Shown in pieces: positions 40,321-45,774 of a DNA stretch of 64,000 nt (position 1 is its first letter; the number at the start of each line of letters is the position of its first letter). The stretch is from Alteromonas lipotrueae (GTDB lineage Bacteria; Pseudomonadota; Gammaproteobacteria; Enterobacterales; Alteromonadaceae). The notes below the pieces were generated by a model that was given only the letters and a program-made list of their open reading frames with translations, was not told the origin of the DNA and ran no database searches. A program made the position numbers and the translations under genes. Location of the stretch: the NCBI RefSeq assembly GCF_019249215.1, contig NZ_JAESDI010000007.1, forward strand, positions 1 through 64,000, read 5' to 3'.

Positions 40321-41376
40321 TTACTCCCCAATTAATTCTAAAGCACGATAGATACGTTCTTTAACTACCCTCTCACTATTTGAGCCACCTATTAAGTAGT
40401 CCTTATGCTTATTGAGAAAATCAAGGTAGTTGTGGTAGCCTCGCTCCAATCTATTGATAGATCTTCCATTCTTCAGACTTAAGCAGATGGCGGTAATTAT
40501 TGACTCTAACTGAGTCCTGTTTACCACTTTCTTTTTTCTAAACGCATCTTCATTTAATGAATTTAAAACTATTTCACAACTTTCTTTAAATAGCTCTGCT
40601 AAATCAGTACGCTTTTCTTCCCTGTTGTCAGACTGAAAATAGCTTACAAACTCTCTCATGGGTGGTTTGAATAGTTCTAAGCGCTCTACCAAAGCTAACA
40701 CTCTTGCGATTGACTCTATATCTGCCAATCTTCTATGAGGTTCTGGATCGCCTAACAGCTTTCTCCATGGCTTAAAGGCATTTAGTTCATGTAGCATTCT
40801 GTTGAATGGACCACTGTACACACAGTTTCTTACTTCCTGGTTGGTAAGAGGAATTCCTCCAGTGTTAATTCTGTAGAAAAGCTCATGAACAATATTGGGA
40901 TTGAAGTCTATATCGTCTACTACAGTGGCGTTTATAAGTGAGTTCATCAAACGGCGTTGGTATTTTCGAGGTAGCTCTGAGAAAGACATGCCCTCCCACA
41001 TACGATCATTAAGACCTGTCAGCCTAAATTGACTTTGACTTGTAAACTCCTCACGCACAAAGAAGTAAATTGTTTTTAATCGTTGAAGACCATCAATAAC
41101 GATAAAGTCTTCTCTCTCAGAATTCCTACCAAAAAACATATTCGGGGTAGGAAATCCAATGAGTAAAGAGTCGATAAAAAGACTGGCGGTTTTCTTATCC
41201 CAAACAAAATTTCTTTGGAATTCTGGCTCAAGCTCAAGCTCCCTTCTTTCGATTAAATCAAGTAAAGTTCCTATATTATATGAAATCGTATAAGAACTGA
41301 TTCTCGAGAATGTTTCTTCAGATGAAAGACCAAGTGGCTCATCATAGTCCGAGTCGAATTTCATTTTATCTTTCAT
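40321..41376 (-). CDS. DUF262 domain-containing protein
   Basis: DUF262 domains (ParB/sulfiredoxin-like, also the N-terminal part of GmrSD restriction enzymes) are thought to hydrolyse nucleotides. Key motifs are FQRNFVWD (53-60), DGLQRL (95-100, the DGQQR equivalent) and RINTGGIPLTNQEVRNC (169-185). I start at ATG 41376 (351 residues), preceded by AAAGGAAG; the frame is open 26 more codons upstream without support. No DUF1524 HNH nuclease domain is fused, so the neighbouring HEPN protein may supply the nuclease. Confidence 0.82.
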   Translation of the reverse strand: MKDKMKFDSDYDEPLGLSSEETFSRISSYTISYNIGTLLDLIERRELELEPEFQRNFVWDKKTASLFIDSLLIGFPTPNMFFGRNSEREDFIVIDGLQRLKTIYFFVREEFTSQSQFRLTGLNDRMWEGMSFSELPRKYQRRLMNSLINATVVDDIDFNPNIVHELFYRINTGGIPLTNQEVRNCVYSGPFNRMLHELNAFKPWRKLLGDPEPHRRLADIESIARVLALVERLELFKPPMREFVSYFQSDNREEKRTDLAELFKESCEIVLNSLNEDAFRKKKVVNRTQLESIITAICLSLKNGRSINRLERGYHNYLDFLNKHKDYLIGGSNSERVVKERIYRALELIGE

Positions 41377-41515
41377 TGTCTTCCTTTGTTTACACAGTTC
41401 GCCTGATTTGATCTGCCGCATAGCACTAGTCTTCGGGCGAGGGCACGTGGCCATTATCGCGAAGCGGCCCCGTGTTTGCGAATCAATGACCGAAAATAGT
41501 GCCTACTGCGTTTCG

Positions 41516-41614
41516 TTATGGCTTTTTCCCTGGGGGTTTAGGTTTGGGAACATTTTGGTTCCTAACATTACGAGGTCCAGGTGATGGTGGCGGAGGTGGT
41601 GGTTGTTTAGACAT
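41516..41614 (-). CDS. 32-residue proline-rich small protein
   Basis: An ATG at 41614 preceded by AAGAGGC opens a 32-codon frame reading MSKQPPPPPPSPGPRNVRNQ, then NVPKPKPPGKKP and TAA. It lies 10 bases after the stop of the three-TM gene, so it is probably cotranslated with it. Over a third of the residues are proline and the rest is basic; it may be a flexible ligand for the membrane protein. No family is recognised. Confidence 0.6.
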   Translation of the reverse strand: MSKQPPPPPPSPGPRNVRNQNVPKPKPPGKKP

Positions 41615-41624
41615 ATTTAGCCTC

Positions 41625-42152
41625 TTAAGTTAAAGCCATTATTTTTAAAACGATCGTTGCAATTAATGCTAGAAACAAACTAACGCTCAATGCCCTTACC
41701 GTAAAGTAAAGTTGCTCGGAGCGATAGTCATTATTTTTGGCATTGAAAGAGCCATATTCTGTGTAGCTTTCTAAAAGGAATTTATTGAAGTAAGACTTCA
41801 CAAGATCTTCTTTTTCATCAAACTCTGCGTAAGTTGACTCTAAAGTTTGATGATAGTCTTCTATGTCCTTCGCAGTAGGCATATACTGGTCGACCAGCCC
41901 CGACCAGCAATTTTTAAAGTGATAGCACGCTACAAGCAACGAAATAGATGCAAATAATAGGAGTATATAAAAAACAAAGTTTTCACAGGGAGAGAAAGAG
42001 TTTGTGTCAAAATTAAACACATATGATAGAAGCCCAAAAATGGCGACAATTACTGCCATTGGTAGATTCAGACGAGCATTGATTTTTTCTCTTCGCTCAA
42101 TCTCAAAAAGATACATCTTTTCATAAAGCTTTAAATTTTCTATATTTTTCAA
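41625..42152 (-). CDS. Three-TM hypothetical membrane protein
   Basis: The 175-residue protein has a charged N-terminal helix (1-28), hydrophobic segments at about 30-47, 58-78 and 151-172, and a helical linker of about 70 residues between the second and third. The layout recalls SLATT-like or other pore-type effectors of defence systems, but I do not recognise the family. Translation starts at TTG 42152 with TCAAGGA ahead, the same unusual arrangement as the gene at 44446-45168, whose upstream region is also homologous. Confidence 0.65.
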   Translation of the reverse strand: MKNIENLKLYEKMYLFEIERREKINARLNLPMAVIVAIFGLLSYVFNFDTNSFSPCENFVFYILLLFASISLLVACYHFKNCWSGLVDQYMPTAKDIEDYHQTLESTYAEFDEKEDLVKSYFNKFLLESYTEYGSFNAKNNDYRSEQLYFTVRALSVSLFLALIATIVLKIMALT

Positions 42153-42172
42153 TTTGGATCTTCCTTGAGGAA

Positions 42173-42350
42173 TAACAATTTAATAGTGCAAAAATTGCGC
42201 ATTTTTCTCTCGAGCGTGTGCTCGATTTTATGCATATTGCCACCATTCCGAACTTACTGAAAGTCAAAGAATACTAAGGTTGCGCATAATTTGGGCTAAT
42301 TGTATTTAAGACAAAAATGCGCGATTGGGTGGTTTTTCTGAATATAGGGA
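42173..42350 (-). repeat. Conserved upstream element, copy D
   Basis: The two ends of this stretch match the two ends of 45185-45360: TAACAATTTAATA with a following GCAAA and TTTTTCT near the gene, and CGATTGGGT-GTTTT-GAATAT-GGGA at the far end (plus-strand reading). The middle is diverged. It ends at the ribosome site and TTG start of the three-TM gene, so it probably carries the promoter. Confidence 0.6.
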
Positions 42351-42548
42351 AAGGCCGCCACAACTGTATATTCAGAAAGATACTCAACTCTCAACAATGA
42401 AAGCAATTTGGTCAGCTATGGCACCGAAAACTCAAGGTTGTTATAAGTCGTGGGAATGTCTTAAATTCGCGCGTTGACGACACAAAGTAATCAATGCCCC
42501 AATGACCGCAATACGTACGGAGCAGCCTAACAGCGTCAGAGGCACCTT

Positions 42549-42600
42549 GAGACAAGGAGCGGACGGTCAGGATTGTGGCGCTGGATTTATCTCATTAGTC
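42549..42600 (-). repeat. attC-like repeat, copy 2 (short)
   Basis: It shares AGACAAGGAGCGGACGGTCA (plus strand) with copy 1 and a CTAATGAG-like start on the minus strand, but its centre is much shorter. It lies 36 bases past the protease stop. On its own it would not be recognised as attC. Confidence 0.45.
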
Positions 42601-42635
42601 AAAAGCGGACACTCTCTGCCCTATTAGTTAAATCC

Positions 42636-43376
42636 CTATTGTGAATGATCTCTTTTAGTCGATTTCATCTCATGTAGTAGCAAAGAAATTCTTTTGAATA
42701 TTTCACTGAATCTAACACAAACTAAAACTTGTTCTCTTTTTTTAAACTCAATGACAATGCCTAACGCTTGGCTCTTAAACATTTCATCAGCATCTTGATG
42801 AATTCCCATCATGACAACAGGACCGCCACTTAGACCTCGTGCTGATATTGGCCCTGTTTTGTTTAATTTAGAGTCATATCGAATTTTATCGCTATATTGT
42901 ACTAATATATGCGACTCGCTGTTGCAACCAACCCTTACGTAGACTTCTGGGTCGAGGCAGGAATGACCAGTATAAGAAAGGACATGTAATTTTATAATTT
43001 CATTTGTTTTGGGGTTACGTCGTTTTTTATTCTTTGAATTAGGATATCCGATACACATATGCGGACCATCGGCAATTGGGGTGACTTGCAATGTAATATC
43101 TTTCTCTTCAATGAATTCTTGCTCATCGATATGTTTATACCAACTACTGTCCATTGCCTGAACAGCAAAGTCCAATCTATCTAAACGCCGCTCACCATTG
43201 ATTTTTTCAGAAATATAAAATGTTGGATGAAGCAATTGAATTTTATTAGCAAGTGATATTAAAAGTTTACCATCTTCAAAGTGATCAAAAACGTGAGCTG
43301 CGGTAACTAATAAACGTACGCCATTTATTATTAAGAGAGTTGCAGTGCCGACTTGCTCTTTTCCTCCGTTATCCAA
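42636..43376 (-). CDS. Trypsin-like serine protease, N-terminus uncertain
   Basis: The catalytic triad is readable: His28 in LLVTAAHVF, Asp69 in LDRLDFAV and Ser183 in GLSGGPVV (numbering from TTG 43376). No signal peptide is seen, so it is probably cytoplasmic, as in protease-type defence effectors. The frame continues upstream without ATG, GTG or TTG to a stop at 43503-43505 and still looks coding (EKLSPCIYEKFHKCIRPIFV), including a strand expected in this fold. Either initiation is non-canonical or the 5' end has been lost. Confidence 0.7.
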   Translation of the reverse strand: MDNGGKEQVGTATLLIINGVRLLVTAAHVFDHFEDGKLLISLANKIQLLHPTFYISEKINGERRLDRLDFAVQAMDSSWYKHIDEQEFIEEKDITLQVTPIADGPHMCIGYPNSKNKKRRNPKTNEIIKLHVLSYTGHSCLDPEVYVRVGCNSESHILVQYSDKIRYDSKLNKTGPISARGLSGGPVVMMGIHQDADEMFKSQALGIVIEFKKREQVLVCVRFSEIFKRISLLLHEMKSTKRDHSQ

Positions 43377-43732
43377 CGATACGAAAATAGGCCTTATGCA
43401 TTTGTGAAATTTCTCATAAATACATGGCGAAAGTTTTTCCGTTAAAAATTCATGATAATTCTCTACTTCATTATTTTCCTCAATAGATGCTAGGCAATAT
43501 GACTAATATTTGTTGAATTTTAAAGTTTACCACTCAATGAATAGATGACATGTTAGCTACTCAATATAAAGGTGCCACGAAAGATCAGTTATTTTATAGA
43601 GATATTTCCTCAAGCTGATTACTCCCAATTGACTATCTCATCACCATAATTCGCTCACCTCAGTTGTTTAGTAAAACTCATTTGTACAGCGGCTTAACGT
43701 ACAAAGGGTCTGCACAAGCAGCCTCATACAGC
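43377..43732. other. Gap between tyrosine recombinase and protease genes
   Basis: Bases 43377-43502 extend the protease frame without a start codon. The remaining 43503-43732 are AT-rich without a gene; a plus-strand GCTTAAC (43692-43698), matching the integron core RYYYAAC, lies downstream of the recombinase. Confidence 0.5.
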
Positions 43733-44344
43733 TTAAACTTCAATAGATTCGGATATTTCCAACGCGTCGTCTACCTCGATGCCCAAGTAGCGGACAGTGC
43801 TCTCTAACTTTTTATGGCCCAGCAAGAGTTGAACTACCCGAAGATTTTTAGTCTTCTTGTAAATCAGATAGGGCTTGGTTCTACGCATTAAATGTGTGCT
43901 GTAGAGCGATGTATCCAGACCAAGTTTTTCAATCCATCCGTGAAAAATGCGATTGTATTGTCTAGTTGATATGTGCTCAGCGTCATGTATCCAAGACTTG
44001 AAAAGATAGTCAGATGCTTTCAATCCGGCTTTATTTACCCAAGCCATGATCGATTCTCCGGTGTTTGGTGTTATTTCAAATTGGACAGGACTACCTGTTT
44101 TCTGTTGAACAACATGAGTGCGTCTCAGAACTGAACGCCCGCAAACAACATCTGAAACCTTGAGTTTAACGAGGTCACAACCTCGTAGTTTGCTATCAAG
44201 TCCAAGGTTGAACAGTGCGAGCTCACGCGTCCGTCCTTCAAGCTCCAAGCGAATCCGGATACCCCATATATGTGATATCTGAAGAGGCTTTTTCTGACCG
44301 ATAATACGATTTTTGTTCCAAGGTGTATGGATTTTAATTGCCAT
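43733..44344 (-). CDS. Short tyrosine recombinase/integrase
   Basis: The 203-residue protein is a catalytic-domain-sized site-specific recombinase. Conserved residues are Arg54 (SKLRGCDL), Lys82 (VVQQKTG), His151-x2-Arg154 (STHLMRRT), His177 (LLLGHKKLES) and Tyr186 (TVRYLGIE). It belongs to a widespread group of about 200-residue integrases in proteobacterial islands and lacks the extra helix of integron IntI enzymes. A CAGGAGAC ribosome site precedes the ATG. It may move the island or its cassettes. Confidence 0.88.
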   Translation of the reverse strand: MAIKIHTPWNKNRIIGQKKPLQISHIWGIRIRLELEGRTRELALFNLGLDSKLRGCDLVKLKVSDVVCGRSVLRRTHVVQQKTGSPVQFEITPNTGESIMAWVNKAGLKASDYLFKSWIHDAEHISTRQYNRIFHGWIEKLGLDTSLYSTHLMRRTKPYLIYKKTKNLRVVQLLLGHKKLESTVRYLGIEVDDALEISESIEV

Positions 44345-44403
44345 GAGTTGTCTCCTGTATAATAGGAGACTTAAGTATGGCAGTCAGATTGACAGGCTCA
44401 CTT

Positions 44404-44492
44404 AGACAAGGAGCAGACCTTCAACGCCTCAATAACCGGCGCGCTTTAGTGCGACCGGCGCCGTAGGCGCGAAGTTGATTGACTTGTTAGTT
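44404..44492 (-). repeat. attC-like palindromic repeat, copy 3
   Basis: On the minus strand the 5' arm reads CTAACAAGTCAATCAAC and the 3' arm GTTATTGAGGCGTTGAAG. AAC pairs with GTT at the outer boxes, a 3-base spacer is unpaired, then TCAAT-AAC pairs with GTTATTGA leaving one extra C bulged, and GCGCG arms close the loop. Bulged bases and an unpaired spacer are features of integron attC sites. The heptamers do not fit the strict RYYYAAC/GTTRRRY consensus. The preceding gene ends inside it, as cassette genes often do. Confidence 0.55.
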
Positions 44493-45168
44493 TTAGTTGT
44501 TGAATTTCCATATCAAGCTTTCTCAAGGTTCTTTCTTTTATATCTCGATCAAGAGCTCTCACCTGCTCTTCAGATTTTAGCTTCTCTAAAGTCTGTTCTT
44601 TAATGTCTCGATCAAGAGCTCTCACCTGCTCTTCAGATTTTAGCTTCTTTAAAGTCTTTTCTTTAATGTCTCGATCGAAAGATCTTGTCTCTTCATCAAC
44701 GAGATGAGTCTTTGTTATCCATCTATAGAAGCCAATCCCAGTTAGGCCAGCCATCAAGGCAATATATAATAAGCCAGCAATCCTTACATCCCAACGCTCC
44801 AAAAGTTTTAGCTCTTCTCCAGTTTTGCTATTGAGGATATCACGGTTTTTCTCGATGGCCTCTTGGTGGCTTTCAAGAGCTTTAGTTATAAATAATTTTT
44901 CTCGTTCTGGCGTAAATGACGAATTAACCCAGTCAAGCCTATTTTTGTCGAACTCGTTATTTTCAATTGACTCTAAACGTCTTTTTATCTTCCTCTCCAT
45001 ATTTACAGAAAAGAAATAAGATTGGGACTTTAAACCCTCTTTATCTAGTTGAATCTGGGTGTTAATTAACCAAATGCATAGGGCAATAAAGCCTGCGATA
45101 AACCATAGACCAGAAATGGCCATGAATTTATAAATATTATCTGTTGGAGTGCTTGGTATACCTTTCAA
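44446..45168 (-). CDS. Two-TM protein with tandemly repeated coiled coil
   Basis: The 240-residue protein has TM segments at about 12-35 and 129-148, a charged extracytoplasmic or cytoplasmic loop of about 90 residues, and a C-terminal region made of three 21-residue repeats (164-226), each beginning with F/L-DRDIKE and rich in Lys, Glu and Leu, predicted to form a coiled coil. The last 14 residues are encoded by the attC-like repeat. Start is TTG 45168 with TCAAGGAG ahead. Family and function are not recognised. Confidence 0.65.
   Translation of the reverse strand: MKGIPSTPTDNIYKFMAISGLWFIAGFIALCIWLINTQIQLDKEGLKSQSYFFSVNMERKIKRRLESIENNEFDKNRLDWVNSSFTPEREKLFITKALESHQEAIEKNRDILNSKTGEELKLLERWDVRIAGLLYIALMAGLTGIGFYRWITKTHLVDEETRSFDRDIKEKTLKKLKSEEQVRALDRDIKEQTLEKLKSEEQVRALDRDIKERTLRKLDMEIQQLKLTSQSTSRLRRRSH
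44491..44679 (-). repeat. Three tandem 63-bp in-frame repeats
   Basis: Units 44617-44679, 44554-44616 and 44491-44553 each encode 21 residues. The first two are nearly identical at DNA level across most of their length; the third keeps the start (L-DRDIKE) and then diverges. Recent duplication is likely, and copy number may vary between strains. Confidence 0.85.
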
Positions 45169-45184
45169 AATTTCTCCTTGAAAC

Positions 45185-45360
45185 TAACAATTTAATATAG
45201 CGCAAATTACGTGTTTTTCTGCCAACGCATCACTCGCTTTTATACTTTCACTATTAATACCAAACTAGCTAACATATTGCTATATCAAGGAAAGCAGGCA
45301 ACCTGGATAAACTGCTAAAGAGAAAAAACGAACGATTGGGTCGTTTTCCGGAATATGGGA
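45185..45360 (-). repeat. Conserved upstream element, copy A
   Basis: Counterpart of 42173-42350, with matching ends (TAACAATTTAATA near the gene; CGATTGGGTCGTTTTCCGGA region at the far end) and a diverged middle. It lies directly ahead of the TTG start of the two-TM coiled-coil gene and probably carries its promoter. Confidence 0.6.
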
Positions 45361-45569
45361 GCGACGCTGATTATTTGGATAAATAAACAGCTTTGCTTGC
45401 TAATACGCTAATGTCCCTTGATCCCTCTCAACAGTCCACCTTTTAAAGTAGCAGAGAAGGTCCGCTTCGCGTAAAGACCAGCCTGCCAGATTCAATTAAG
45501 TTTTGTGTTTGCTTCAGCCTCAAGTATGGAGCCATCTATAGCTGTGGCGTGGGGTTGGCTTGGGTATGG

Positions 45570-45617
45570 AACCTTATGCAGCATGGATGCTGCATCAGAG
45601 CCTACATGGATGTATTC
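45570..45617. repeat. REP-like repeat with internal palindrome, copy 1
   Basis: It contains the palindrome GCAGCATGGATGCTGC followed by AGAGCCTACATGGATGTATT. The second copy lies 111 bases on in the same orientation. The form is that of extragenic palindromic repeats. Confidence 0.7.
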
Positions 45618-45680
45618 AATTCATATTCACTCATTTTAACACCAATAGAATTAGACTGGGTGAGCAGTATTGGCACTAGA

Positions 45681-45728
45681 AACCTTCCGCAGCATGAATG
45701 CTGCGGCAGAGCCTACATGGATGTATTT
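45681..45728. repeat. REP-like repeat with internal palindrome, copy 2
   Basis: It contains CCGCAGCATGAATGCTGCGG, a longer stem than copy 1, with compensating changes at the ends, followed by the same AGAGCCTACATGGATGTATT. Conserved pairing despite base changes suggests the hairpin matters. It lies 47 bases past the helicase stop and may act as its 3' end. Confidence 0.7.
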
Positions 45729-45774
45729 ACGGCGTGTTTCGGAGGCTAATACTGCTCGACCAAACCTAATATTC

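Larger units (their letters stand above)
42153..42635. other. 483-base gap: repeat copy 2 and conserved upstream element
   Basis: From right to left it holds repeat copy 2 (42549-42600), an integron-type core heptamer GTTAGGC on the minus strand (42525-42531), and a stretch (42173-42350) that resembles the region upstream of the gene at 44446-45168. No gene is visible. Confidence 0.6.
38289..45774. mobile_element. AT-rich accessory island between pdeM and the lhr-type helicase gene
   Basis: Genes that usually sit side by side (helicase then pdeM, both minus) are split by about 7.5 kb holding an IS30 element, a tyrosine recombinase, orphan membrane proteins, a protease and a HEPN-DUF262 pair, all on the minus strand. 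Three related palindromic repeats (about 39690, 42549 and 44404) lie downstream of genes, as in gene-cassette arrays. The exact ends are not marked by an obvious direct repeat that I could see. Stretches 38289-38467 and 39636-39771 hold no gene. Confidence 0.7.
45169..45774. other. 606-base gap at the right end of the island
   Basis: It holds the conserved upstream element copy A (45185-45360) and two REP-like repeats (45570-45617 and 45681-45728). No credible gene is visible; the 66-codon plus-strand frame at 45549-45749 is only the translation of the repeats. Confidence 0.65.

Noticed and set aside
39690..44492. Classical integron with IntI and canonical attC sites
   Set aside because: No intI gene is in the window, the recombinase at 43733-44344 is a different short type, and the repeat heptamers deviate from the attC core consensus. 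Only attC-like is claimed.
45549..45749. 66-codon plus-strand frame upstream of the helicase stop
   Set aside because: It is just the translation of the two REP-like repeats, which recur with the same frame by chance.
38289..45774. CRISPR array or retron in the island
   Set aside because: No regularly spaced short repeats and no reverse transcriptase gene were found; the repeats are few, long and far apart.
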